From contig OY282558.1 of NCBI GenBank assembly GCA_958295665.1, forward strand, positions 332,789,106 to 332,853,105: a stretch of 64,000 nt of DNA, read 5' to 3'. Both the position numbers and the translations under genes were made by a program. The notes under the pieces were generated by a model that saw only the letters and a list, made by a program, of their open reading frames with translations, searched no databases and was not told the origin of the DNA. The DNA is from Tipula vernalis (taxonomy: Eukaryota; Arthropoda; Insecta; Diptera; Tipulidae). Below are positions 44,480 to 56,939 of this stretch, piece by piece. How positions within the stretch are numbered: position 1 is the stretch's first letter; every line of letters starts with the position of its first letter.

Positions 44480-47400
44480 AATTCTATTCTCGCTGGATCT
44501 AAACTTAACAACTCAAGATGCATTCACCCCAGATACATTGAATGAACAATCGATTTGGTTGAGAGGAATAAAATGGGAAATCTACAAAATAAAAATTGAT
44601 CAAAATTACACCAAGCTCTTAAGTGAACACAGAATTAACCGCATAGCAGAAAACAGCAAAATATTATCAAATAACGAAATTGATCAGCATCTGAATTCTA
44701 TAGATCGACTAATTAGTCAGTCAATGAAAGATTCATCAACTAAAAGAAAATCGCACAATCTTTGGGACTTGTATACAAACACGACTATAGAACGCTTATA
44801 CCGAAAGAAAAGTAAAATTATCACAGCAATAAAAAAAATTAAAAGAATAACATTAGGTAATAATAATACCCACCTTATAAGCCGACTCAAATCTATACTA
44901 AATAATGTGAACGACCTAATAAAACAAAACATAAAATTACAAGTGCAAAAATACTGGAAGACAAAAATTGAAAACATTACTCTTAAAAATAATAAAAATG
45001 TATTTGATAGTATAAATCAATTATACCGGCCTAAAGATCAACTCGATATTGAAAACCTAACAATAGACACAAATAACATCGGGGATTCAAAATTATTAGA
45101 CATGAGTGGAATTGACCCAAATACGCAGAGGAAAACAAACAACACATTACACATAACATCTACAGCTGAAAAATTAAACTTAATAGGGGCCTACATACAA
45201 GAATCATCCTGTATAAATGTATCCAGACCATTCACTAAATTAGAACAAAACATAAATAACACAATGGAACAATGGACCAATACTGCCTATATTTCACACT
45301 CAACAATAACAACTTTTAATGAACAAATGACAGCAACTGATGAAAAATTAAAAGAAATATCAACCATATTTGTAACTCCATCTGAAGTGAAATTTTTATT
45401 TAAATTTACGAATACAAAAAAATCTAGTGGGCTAGACCGAATCCCCAATATAGCATTAAAATACTTACCACTACCAATTATAGAGGAATACTGCACTATC
45501 TTCAATAATTTAATAAACAACAATCATATCCCAGAAAATTGGAAAATTGCAAAAATAATACCGATCGCCAAGAAAAACAAAGACAAATCTAGACACAACA
45601 ATTATAGAGCTATAAACCTATTGCCGAATATAAGTAAAATTTTTGAAAAGATAATTTACAATGAACTACAAGATTTTGTGCTTGCCAATGAAATAATCCC
45701 AGATAATCAGTTTGGATTTAAAAAAGGACATTCCACAACACACGCTATTCATAAATTAGTCTCGGATTTAACAAGAAACCTGAACAGTGGCCAAGTAATA
45801 GGGGCTATTCTCATAGACATTGAACGTGCGTTTGATTCCGTTTGGTTGAATGGTCTAATATTCTGCTTAACACAATTAAATATTAATAATCATTTAATTA
45901 ATATTATTATAAAACTATTATACAATCGCGAATTTAAAATGACAAATGGAAAAATTACAACAGAAAAATCATTTAAATGGGAAAATGGATTACAGCAAGG
46001 AACGATATTGGCTCCAATTCTCTATAATATATATACGTCACAACTCATCAAAAGTAAACATATTAATTCCCAAACATGCCAATCAATTGCGTATGCGGAC
46101 GATATGATCATCTACTCTCCAGGATCCAATATAAATATCATTAAACAAAAATTACAAGCAAGCTTTAATAGAGTTAATGACATACTATTAAAGTGGAAAA
46201 TTACGATAAATAAAAACAAATGCGAAACAATATTATTTCGAAAACCATTAAATTTTGCGAACAAAGATATAAGGAAAAATTGGAAAAACCTGAATATTCA
46301 GCTGGATGACACAATTATAGAACAAAAAATAATGGTCAAATATTTGGGGATAAAAATTGATCATTTTCTATATTTTAACAAACATATTGCTATTCAACTG
46401 AATGTAGCAAAAGGGGCTTATAGTACACTAGGAAAATTATTCCATGGAAAATACCTTAACCAAAATGTCAAACTTTTGTGTTACAAGTCGTTAATCCGAC
46501 CCATCATCACATATGGGGCACCGATATGGTTTAACATTAATGCATCTAATATGGAAAAACTACGCATTTTTGAACGAAAATGTATACGAGCATGTACATC
46601 ACAGTACCGACAAAACCAGGATCGAATGAAATATATCTCAAACAAAAATTTGTATAATAGTGTTAAAGTGCCAAGGATAGATATGTTTATATTAAATTTA
46701 ATAAGAAAACATATTCAAAGATCAACAATGAACCTAGATAATTCTATGATATACGCACCATACCTCACTGATGACAACGAAATAATTTACGCTATGGAAA
46801 AGGGTATACTACCACCCGAGTCTTTTGTATTTATAGACAAAAATCAATTATTACAATTGAATGATGGCACTCCAATCATATATCATATCAACCGGCGCCC
46901 TAATAAAAAGACCATTTCACTAGAAGAAATAAATAATCCAGAAATGCTTCGATTTGACAAGAATATATCCACATATGACATAAGAAAATTTATGTGCAAC
47001 ATATATAAATTTTGGTGGAAAAATTAGCATTTTAGTTTAAGTAGATAATAGCCTAATAAACTGATGTCTAATTTTATTTGTATTTTTATAATTAACTTTA
47101 GAAAACAAAGATCACTGGTAGTTTTTATAACAATTTTTTCTACTATTATTTAAAAAATTTAATTGTAATTAATTTGCAATAATTATAATAACGATAAGTT
47201 AAAGTCATAGGTATTATAAATTATGAAAAATTATTGAGTATTCGTAAAGACAGAATAATTCAAAAAAAAAAAAAAAAATACGTAATTTAAGGATTTTTGT
47301 AACTTTTTTTTACCTTCATAATAATAATACTTCCTTCTTACTTTCATAATAATAATAATAATAAAAAGTTATCTTAAAATTAAAATTAAAAATTAAGAGA

Positions 47401-47880
47401 GTTTTTCAAATCAAACTATTTGCTTTCAAATTTGATATAACAAAGGAAGGTGGTATTTTGGGACTAATTTAGTGTAATTGTTTCAATGAGCTTTAAGCTT
47501 TATACTTTCTGGGTAATTTGTGTGCTTTGCATAAATCATGTATTTGGATGAAATGTCGAGAACTTTTAGATTTTAGAGCTTTCATTTATCGAAGCTTTCC
47601 AACTCAAATCATTTTATTCGGGTATTTTTTGTAAAAAATTCAGAATATTTGTTCTCATTGTAAATATCATTCATCCAAAATGGGTTTCACTAAACAATGT
47701 AAATAAAGCTGGACATTCTTGAATAATTTCGAATAACCTACAAGAAATCAGAGAAGTATCAAAATTGTGGCATAATCTCACAAGATCTTTTAAATATCAG
47801 CATTTAGATTTATTTGCGTAACTGCAAGTTCTTACAGCTCAAAGCTAACCGCAGAACATTGCCTTACAAAATTCGAATAA

Positions 47881-48200
47881 ATTCGAAAATCTTTAAAAAT
47901 CTCGAATAATTCCAGAAATGTCAAAAAACTTAAGAAATCTAGAATAAACCGCGGGACAATCATGATTAACCCAGAAAAATTCGAATCATCTCTATTCTGT
48001 GAATTCCGATTGATCTCGAACAATTTCAATAATTTAAAAAATTCGAAAATCTTTAAAAATCTCGAATAATTCTAGAAATGTCAAAAAACTTAAGAAATCT
48101 AGAATAAACCGCGGGACAATCATGATTAACCCAAAAAAATTCGAATAATCTCTATTCTGTGAATTTCGATTGATCTCGAACAATTTCAATAATACCGAAA
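47881..48200. repeat. Two tandem copies of a 160-bp unit
   Basis: The unit starting ATTCGAAAATCTTTAAAAAT and containing ACCGCGGGACAATCATG repeats with a few substitutions. The neighbourhood up to about 48700 is full of TCGAATAA/CTCGAA words. Confidence 0.9.
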
Positions 48201-49542
48201 AATCTCGATATTAATGAATGATATCGGAAAAACTGTAAAAATCTAAATTCGCGTAAATATGGAATTATTAGCTCTTTAATTATATTTATAATTCAAGTAA
48301 CTTAATGTTACTAATACTACTAAGCAAGTTAAGGCTAAGCTCAACAAAGCGAAATACAATAAGAATAGAACTCGGATCTTATCGGGTAATTTTTTAAATA
48401 TCGAACAATCGTATTCTTCGTCTAGGCTCTGAAATTGAATAGATTAATTTCAAAAAGACCAAAGTCGAATTTCTAAAAGTGCTACTTTGGACATTTTCAA
48501 AAGTATAGATTCAATTCTCGAATAACAGCGAACTATCAAATATACTCTACTAAAATATCAAACATACACGAATAACCTCGAAAATCTCGAATAACCTGAC
48601 TGTTTCATAACATCGAATCACCAATTATGTCTTAAACATCGTGCATCTCATTTCGTCGCTAAGCTCCAAAAATTTCGAGAAATTTTAAGAAGTGATCAAA
48701 AGATGAAACCTACTAGAGAAGCCTAGGGAAACAAGAATTTATTTTCAGTCGCGTTTATGTATTTTTCTAGTTTCTTCTTGATTTTTATGAACACCACAAT
48801 GATACATCGCAAGCTGCAAACACCAGCAGGTTACTATAAGCTCTCTTTTTCAAATCAAATTTAACCTTTTCTATTCAAAACTTGATTTGTAAAAGGTTGC
48901 ATTTTGATAAATGGAAAAGTGGTAAACTTACGCGGAGTTACGCAAAACGTATTACTCAGTGTTACCACTCGAAAAAATGAGCTTGTATCCGTTTGATCAG
49001 GAGAGAAAAATCCATATGTTTCCAATCTAAATCTCATTGATGGTTATTATAAGGAGGCTTATACCACCAAATTTTTAGTACTTTTTCAGCAGAAATATGT
49101 ATCTGAAAGAACGCAAATATTTCAAATGGATACAATTGTATCCAAATTGGTAACACTGACAAATAAATCAATCCAGCAAACACAAAAATCGTTGTCGTTT
49201 GAGGTCAAAAGCTGTTATTTTAAACGAGTTTAGCTAATTCTCTTCTACATTTAAATATCGGTGAGAACCTCAGGTGATTTTTATTTCTATGATTGACCCT
49301 GTCTGAAGAAAATATTTAATAGCAACAGGAGCGATTTCTACTTTATTTAATTAATTAGACCACCGCATTTTCTTAAAAATTTCCAAGAAATGTACCGTTC
49401 TGCAAATTTGCACTATAAGCTTAAACTGAGCTATCTAATTTAAAATTTGAACTTATAAAGGAAATCTCGTGGGCCCCAACAACCGTGGGCATCCCCGCGG
49501 CTGCAGGTGCTGCGGGTACCTAGTTACGCCACTGGGTACGGG

Positions 49543-52500
49543 CTACTCCAAACTTGCTTATACAGGTCATAAGATGAGTGAGAAGGTGAAATGCACTAAT
49601 TTTGAATTACACAATTAATCATGGTAAGTTTCGCGCTCCAAACCCAAAATAGAATAACTTACTGACTTTTTAAACCAAAAATGTAAAATTTAAATACTGA
49701 GCAAACAGCACCTGTCTATGGTCGTTTATTCGCATTGGTTTTATCCGGTCCACAAAAGAGGCTTGAAATGATTAAATTGATATTTATACATAAAGATTTT
49801 CATATAATTCTTTTGCGAGTTGAGCGTGAACTCTGGTGTGGTTTTTTATTCAATTTTGTTTATTTAAATGGTAAACGAAATTGAATTTTGCTACTCGTTG
49901 CTTTATAAACAATGATCATTAAAAATTAATTATTTTTTACTAAATTTATATTTTATAATTTTATTATATTATACATACTTAATAAAAATATTATTTGTAA
50001 TTATTTACATTTATTATAATAACATATTAAAAAGAACAGCTAAAGTTTATAAAATGAATTTATTTATTTTGCCTAAATCAAATTTAATATTTGTAATATT
50101 TATGAATATTTTTTTGTGTTTTATAATTTTTTATTTATTACTCATTGCTTGATAAAGATATAATTATAAATGTATTACAACATTTTTATTGTTTCAAAAT
50201 AAAATTTTATATTCATGGTAATAAATCTATTTTTTGTAATTATTCATATTTTAACTACCTATATAATATATAACCTCACAATTTAAAATCGAAATATTAC
50301 AATAACAAATAAAATCAATAAACCTTATAAAATAATTTTAATTAAATCAAAAATGAATACCTAGTGTATTTTAAGTTTAACAGTATTGTATGTAAAGTAT
50401 TTTTAATTTTGACATTTGAATCAAATTCAAATAATTTGGCCTAAATTACTGTTTTTAAATTTTTTTATTACATTAGAATTACCCTACTAGTTTAAAAAAG
50501 TATCAATTTCGTGTCAAGCTTTCACTTTTTACCAACCCGAAATTTTATAAATTGGTAAACATAGTCCTGAATAAGCCCACTATTCACCGTCTAGGTACCA
50601 GTGTAAAATTACTATAACGAACTTTAATAATTCAAAGATTGCATTAGGTACATGGATATCCAGGATTTTACCAATGAATAGTTATAAGACATGAAGCTCC
50701 GTGAAATTTCACAAAAACAAATTTGATTAGCCGAATTTTATGCATAAACATAGATGTGACATACTTTAGCTACGAATTTGGCAAATTTTAACAAACATCT
50801 TAAGATTAGTACTCGTATTATTCACGACCATTGGGATTGAAAATGATTGATTGATTGATTGATTAGACCATCCACTTATCACCTGTATTCTCTTTTACAG
50901 ATTTGAGGCATTAATTTTAAGTTTTCCCTTTGCATTTTTGTCATCCAGCGTTTTTTAAAATTTGCATTCACTTTTGAATTTCATCATTAACATCGTCGAT
51001 TACTTTTCACTCGTATAAATTTAACATTAGACTGAATTAAATTTTTTGGTAGCTATTTCGGCAGAATTTTAATAATTCAAATATCATGCACAAGGTATGG
51101 TGGATAATTATCTTTTTTGAAGTTTATTAAATTCGCACATGTCGAATTTTAATTCGGTACATTACAAAAAAAAAAAAAAAAAAAAAAAAAAGAAGAACAC
51201 AAATGGAAGACTTTCCTTAATACGGGCAATAGTTTTCTTTTTAGTTCACTTAGTTTACTGAAATTTCCCTTAATTGTAATTATAAAAACTGATTTCGCAA
51301 TAAATATTCAGAATAAATATTCACTGTTTTATTTTTAATTCCAAAATAATTTCTGAACAATATTTTATAATATGTTTTATTTATTAATAATTTCTCAACA
51401 ATATGTTAATATTTGATTGTTAACTTGTTCACCACGTTATCTTAAGAATAATGTCCTCACCGCGATTTTTTCTCTCTTTTTATAGGTAAATTTTGTACCC
51501 ACCAAAATAAAGTTAAATATAGGTGGAACGACAACAATACAGTACAATTTTAACAAGTGACACACAAAGATAAATATTATTTACAATATAGTGTTTTCAT
51601 TTAAATTCTAATACTAACTTTAATTTCAGGATGGCATCTTTAACAAAAACATCTTCTTACTTTTAGAATTGTTTATATTCTTCAGAGAACATAGCTTGGG
51701 GGTAAATAAACGATGACAATATAACGCTATGATTTTCTATAGATAATCTAGCAAAGATATGAACCATAAGCGCTTATAAGTACTTGTGGTGGTCGGTTGG
51801 AAATCCACTATTGTTTGTAGTCATTGGTCTGTAAATTCAAGACGGTATTGCAAATATCATCTCTTGCACTTGTACATGTCTATCTCGTAAATCTAGGGTT
51901 TTACCAGTGTAAATCACTCACACTTACGAATAAAAAATAACTCCAATTGGGATTCTATACGTATACGTGTTATTTTTTTGTTACAAACTTCACACCCATA
52001 TTTCTTAGGCTTGATAAAGGTGTGCGTCTTATAAAAGAGTGCGGCTAGTTAAAGCTTCGCGAAAAGTGTTTAAAAAATGTTTAAACATAGAAGCTGCGGC
52101 TTATTAGCGGGGTGCCTATTATAACGGAAAAAGTGGAAGAAAAACGATACAAAGGAGACCAAGTATGCCATCGGATTACATATGGCATTAAAACGAGACG
52201 TCCCTGAAGCAAAATACAGAAGAAAACTATTAGGTAATATTTTTATTTATACTGTAACTCATACATATATATATATATATAACCTCATTTTTGTTCATAC
52301 AAACGGTATTTTCGGAAAAACTAAAAAAAATCATATTACAATAAAACTATTAGAAATGAAATTAAAATTTTAAGGTAAACCCGTACCACTATAAATATAG
52401 TATACTAACGTTTATTTCACAATAAAATGTTATTTTTTCCATAATATTTGTATTGTGTAATAAATACACAAATATTCATCATTAGCAATAAATTTTTTCC

Positions 52501-54189
52501 CAATTTCTCAGGAACCCAAAAAAGTAGAGAAATGCTCAACTCAACTCAAACCAATTTTCCTTAATTATAAAATCGTGCAATCTACAAATATGCGCACAAA
52601 AACGAAATTTTTAATTAATTTTTCATTTCATCTAATTGCCATTTAATATCTCTGACTCTGATTAATATTTAAATTCTTTCAAACATTTAATTTAACTTCA
52701 TACACGCCTCTTGTACAAAAACAAAAAAACAAAAATAAAATTAACGTTTTGATTGTTCTCGTTTATAATTTTAAAATGAAACGATATGGCTTTGATAATA
52801 ATTTGATTCTAGCATTTTATTAGTTAGTTCATGTATGTATGGTACACACAAAACCATTATATAATTATAAAATTTGAATATTTTATAAAAAATAATAGCC
52901 ATAATAATAATAAAAATAATCCAAACACAAATTTAATTGTTTTAAGCATAATTTTTATTGCCTCCGCCATATATATTTTTATTATTAATGCAAACATAAA
53001 ATATTTTGTGCAAATAAAATTTAAATCCGTTTACATTTTCGAAACCGCATGACTTTATTAAATTTCCAAAATATGTATTAGATTATATTCAGCAAAAACT
53101 AAACTTTTATATGTTTTGAGTATGACATATTTTTAGTATCCTCAATCTATAAAAGAAAAGTATAAAGCTGCAAAAAAAAATCTAAAATAAATATGTATGC
53201 CCGATGACAACACTACAATATGTTATTACAACAAGAACAAACATTTCCTAAACTTTTTTTAGTTTTTTTTTTGTTTTCTTTCGATTGTTTGAAATCAATA
53301 TTTTCTAATACATCAAACACAAAAAAAAAAACAACTTAAAAAACTAAACGTCACATTTTCGAAACATAAAGTTATGCTGCTAGTGAGGGAACGGGACACG
53401 AGTACAGCATAAAATAAAAGTTTTATGTGTTTGGTGTTTTAAAGTTTTTTTTTAACACTTCAAATTGGAAAAGTCACAAAATGTACAATTTCTATGATGA
53501 AAAATGGATTTTTTTCTACTACATATTTTGTATTACGTGGATATTATGTTATTGACCAGATTATTTACATTTTTTGTTGCAAAAACTGAATTGTTCTACA
53601 TAATTTGATTATAAGTGGCATAATTGCACGGGTTGTGTGATATGTATTATTAGTAAGTTATAGGGAGAAACCTATTTGCTTTGTTGTATTCAAATTTTTA
53701 ATTAAATAATCTAGAAGTGTCCAAACTTCAGTAGTTTTATGTTAAATGATTTGTCGGCCAGTTTGGCTTAGTTTTATAATTCATTAAAAACTGCTTATAA
53801 AAAATATAAAACAAATTTAATTTTTTTTTTAAATTCTCTTGAAATACTTAAAATTATTACGACTGTGAAATTTTCAACAAATAACAGAACTGAATATGTA
53901 TTGGTGTGGATTTATGCAGTGTCAAAAAATTGTTATTTACAAAAAAATTATAAAAAGGGAAATCTTAATTCACTGTGTTTAAGGTTGGTCAGCGATTTTT
54001 CGCGGATTTGTCCGCGGATTCTTATGTGTTTTCTAAGATGTCTGAAAAGCCAACGGTTAATCTTAATTTCTTCCAGCATTTTCATTTCCATGAATCTTTA
54101 TCCCATTTTTTGTATATTTCTCGATAATTTGTCAAACCCACTCCAGAATTCTAACTATATTGTTTGAAACAGCATTTTAACGTAATAGT
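49543..54189. other. AT-rich stretch without a recognisable gene
   Basis: It contains a (TGAT)n run at 50844-50865 and 26 A at 51166-51191, possibly a LINE tail without its body. Short open frames show no family motif. Confidence 0.5.
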
Positions 54190-54225
54190 AGTAAGTAGTA
54201 TGTGCCCTGTAACGAAATCCCACAA

Positions 54226-54600
54226 GGGGATTACGTTAACAGACATGAGAATAGTGGTCTGGTGCGGTATTGTAGTTGGCTAGGGCTCACGGTGCGGCGT
54301 TGGGTTTTCCAGACATATTCCCATGCTTGAATAACCGCATGAAGAATAAAATTTAGACGGGAAAGGGAAATTAAAACTATTTTGCCACGGCCTCAGCGGC
54401 TAAGAAAATAATAAACAGGGAGTGATCGATCCGGAGTGACCGTTTCATTTCTAGGCGATCACCGCCGTGACTGCCACACGGGCCTCCCCTCATCGGCCCG
54501 CCTACTGGGATGCTGTTTCCCAGTCGCGGCGGCCACCGTTGCCACGGAATGAGGGAAGGACGCCCGCGCCAACCCCCCGGAACGGGAAAAAAAGAGAATT
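54226..54600 (+). repeat. GC-rich dispersed repeat, copy 2
   Basis: Diverged copy of 16680-17100 in the same orientation, sharing the ordered words listed there. The 3' part has CATCGGCCCGCCTACTGGGA and GTCGCGGCGGCC. No domain can be read from it. Confidence 0.65.
54257..54339 (+). ncRNA. Possible pseudoknotted RNA structure, copy 2
   Basis: GTCTGG (54257-54262)/CCAGAC (54309-54314) and TGCGGT (54263-54268)/ACCGCA (54334-54339) keep the interleaved pairing of the first copy, although the intervening bases differ at many positions. Confidence 0.35.
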
Positions 54601-55116
54601 ATATCTATGTGTAGTACACAAATACAACGAACAGAAGCAAAACGACGCTAACATATGTACACATCCATTCGTACGGCCACATCGGACTCGTCGCATGCAC
54701 CGATCGGTTCATTCCCCACTCAGAGCAAACATATCACGCATTAATTGAAACCAATCACACAAAAAAAATAAAAGAATATTCTCGAAAAGATGCACAAATG
54801 GATTTAGCAGCGAACTTGTTTTACATACATGATTTGCATATATGTACACGCAAATACAATTCAAACTGAGCGCACAACGAGAATAATAAAGTAAAAGAGA
54901 TATTACAATTTGTTTTATGCTTCGTTTAAATTGCCTGGTGAAAACAAAATATGTTGATTGACACAAAATATTTTGGTTTTACAGCATAGAAAGGGGGTAG
55001 TAAACATTTAATACGCGTGATCAAGTTATTCGCATAATATAAATTGAATGCCAATTTTCGGTTTACTATTAATTCAAAAGGGTGGCGACGACTAACGGTC
55101 GTAACAGCCCCAATAG

Positions 55117-56044
55117 CAAGGCTGGGCAATTACGAATTACATGTATTTGAATTATGCAATGAAAATACAAATTACAATTGCTAACTTGTATTTTAATTAC
55201 TCGTTTTCCAAGTAACAGAATCTTGTATTTTAATTATATAATTTTTCTAATTAGTCTACATTTTTACAAGTGTTATTGAGATATAGATCCAGAGCCATCA
55301 GTACAAAACCTAATGTTAATGATGGTTGTTTTAATGATACGTTTTTTACTTTCTTTTACTCTAGTAAAATAAAATATAGTAATCATGAAAATTTTGGACC
55401 TTGAGATTTTTAGAGATTTATTTGTTTTGAGGTCCCCTGAGTCCGAAAAAGTGGGTTTCGAAATGGTGTTTGTCTGTCTGTCTGTCAGTCTGTCTGTGTC
55501 CTCTCTACAGCCCAGATGGTTTAACCAATCGAACTGAAACTTCAGAATTAAGCTTTTTTGATAAATTGGGAGGTCCCAGTGAGTTTTACTCCAAATCAGC
55601 TAACCAGAAGTGGCCACTCCCTGTCCAGAAAATATATTTTGTAAATATCTTAAAATGTATAAGGTTTACAAAAAACTACTTAATACAAAATGTTTCCAAA
55701 AATTAAAAACAAATAACAATAAAAAATAAAAAATTAAAAAAAAAATTTAAAAATTTAAAAATTTAAAAATTAAAAAAAAAAATTAAAAATTATAAAAAAA
55801 AAAACATTAAATTTCTCAAAATTCTCTGTTCGTGAAAGAAAGTCGTGTGTTGGCCACACCTCCATTTTTTACTAAACGAATGCTGTCAAATTAAATTTAT
55901 CAATTTATAAATGCAAAGTAATTGCAAGTTGTATTTTAATTAATCCATTTAAAAGTAACTATAATTTGTATTTTAATTACTGAGTTTATTGTAATTCGTA
56001 ATAGTATTTTAATTACTCAGCGTAATGTAATTTTCCCAGCCTTG
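55117..56044. mobile_element. Inverted-repeat element with CAAGGCTGGG ends, 928 bp
   Basis: CAAGGCTGGG opens the element and its complement CCCAGCCTTG closes it. Near both ends ATTACGAATTACA-like and TGTATTTTAATTA words recur, giving long, degenerate inverted arms. The 8-bp flanks (CCCAATAG, GCCATTGG) agree at only 5 positions, so a hAT-type origin is a guess. The inside has a (TGTC)n run (55470-55496) and an A/T-rich low-complexity tract (55720-55806). Confidence 0.65.
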
Positions 56045-56640
56045 GCCATTGGGAACCCATTGGATCGAACAGCATTGAGACTTCAGATAGCGAAGTTCGT
56101 TTTGTGTAGATGGAGCGGTAATCTAACGAAACTTTCAATTCAACACCTTTACGATCAACAACATTTTTAATTTAATCAATTGTTGTTTAGAACGATATGG
56201 TACCAAACGAAGTTGTAATCCCTTGACGATCCGCATTAACAAAGGATGCATTTTTTGATACTAGGATAGCTTCTAGTTATGTGTAGCAGGGACCAGTTGG
56301 CAAAATCTCTAGGAACATATCCACAAAATTTTTCATTTAACCAATATTTTTTCTAATTTGCTAATTGTGTCGACAAGAAATTTTAACTAATTTGGTTTTA
56401 GATTGGCATAACCATTATCAGTAAATGGACCAATAGTTTGTTATTTATTGATTAAATTATTTTAAATTTTTATTTATTTTAAATAATTTATTAGGCTTAG
56501 TAAACGTTTTAAATGATTAAACTTCTATAAAGTTCATTTTCCGTTTAACTCAGGCAATGATTTTTACTAATACATAGACAGTTTAAGAATTTAGTAAACA
56601 TTTTTAAAAAAAACTTCACCCTCGTGATTCACGAGCGTGA
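56045..56640. other. Non-coding stretch
   Basis: No gene, repeat or element end recognised. Confidence 0.45.
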
Positions 56641-56649
56641 AGTCACGGT

Positions 56650-56935
56650 TGATGCAAGGTGAGAGGTGTAGCGTACCATAATTTACCGTTCAAAGCCGAT
56701 ATAATTGTATCTCGTCGGTCGGTGTTTTTCGCCATAAAATTCTTTGAAAGTAGTGCCTTCGCTCCGTATGAATAGTCCTACTACAAGTACATCACTTAAA
56801 GACTTCCCGTCGGTTGTCACAGCTGAACTGTCGAAGATGACGCGCATTATCTTAGCGGTACTCGATTGCTTGAATTCAGCTTCGTGGTGTGATAAATAGA
56901 ACCCTCCGTTGAATTATACTTCATTGCTCCAAACG
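56650..56935 (-). pseudogene. BEL/Pao LTR retrotransposon polymerase fragment
   Basis: On the minus strand, GGFYLSHHEAEFK is followed by TAKIMRVIFDSSA and TTDGKSLSDVLVVG. These match the start of the BEL/Pao reverse transcriptase (family: YLPHH.V......TK.RVVFDAS......SLND.L..GP). About 60 codons can be followed; then the frame loses similarity. No LTR, integrase or protease is visible. A short, old fragment. Confidence 0.7.
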
Positions 56936-56939
56936 AAAC

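Larger units (their letters stand above)
41925..47027 (+). pseudogene. LINE ORF2: endonuclease and reverse transcriptase, interrupted
   Basis: ORF2 nicks the target and copies the RNA. The ATG at 41925 overlaps ORF1. The endonuclease has TLNVNSI, DILVITETKL, TGDINARHSNW and SDHRGI. A frameshift lies near 42358-42366, before TGDINARH. At 42606 the frame is split by the LTR element and resumes in phase at 44480. The reverse transcriptase follows: GLDRIP, NQFGFKKGHSTTHAI, IDIERAFDSVW, LQQGTILAPILYNIY and the catalytic YADDMI (about 46091-46108). A cysteine-poor C-terminal domain ends in FWWKN. From 44480 to the stop at 47025 there is no lesion. The copy was close to functional before the two hits. 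Confidence 0.9.
40216..47395 (+). mobile_element. Two-ORF non-LTR retrotransposon (LINE), split by an LTR element
   Basis: The element is bounded by the 13-bp direct repeat AGAGAGTTTTTCA (40203-40215 and 47396-47408), as expected of target-primed reverse transcription. Minus the inserted LTR element it is about 5.3 kb and seems full length: 5' leader, gag-like ORF1, and ORF2 with endonuclease and reverse transcriptase. A run of 17 A occurs at 47262-47278, followed by 118 further bases rich in ATA before the duplication. No RNase H is seen. The Jockey/I group is likely; the clade is unresolved. Confidence 0.9.
38383..49534. mobile_element. Large non-autonomous hAT-type element (11.2 kb with nested insertions)
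   Basis: Ends are CAGTGGCGTAACTA and, inverted, TAGTTACGCCACTG, with GGGCCCC close inside both. The 8-bp flanks are GTTACGGG (38375-38382) and GGTACGGG (49535-49542), identical but for one base: the hAT-sized target duplication. Its own sequence, about 4 kb after removing the nested LINE, has no transposase and consists largely of diverged tandem units. It must have been moved by a hAT transposase in trans. Confidence 0.85.

Noticed and set aside
54467..54748. 93-codon frame in the GC-rich repeat
   Set aside because: It is open because of the base composition; the related first copy does not keep this frame.
55117..56044. Clear 8-bp hAT target duplication around the CAAGGCTGGG element
   Set aside because: The flanks match at only 5 of 8 positions, so I list the element without assigning it to hAT.
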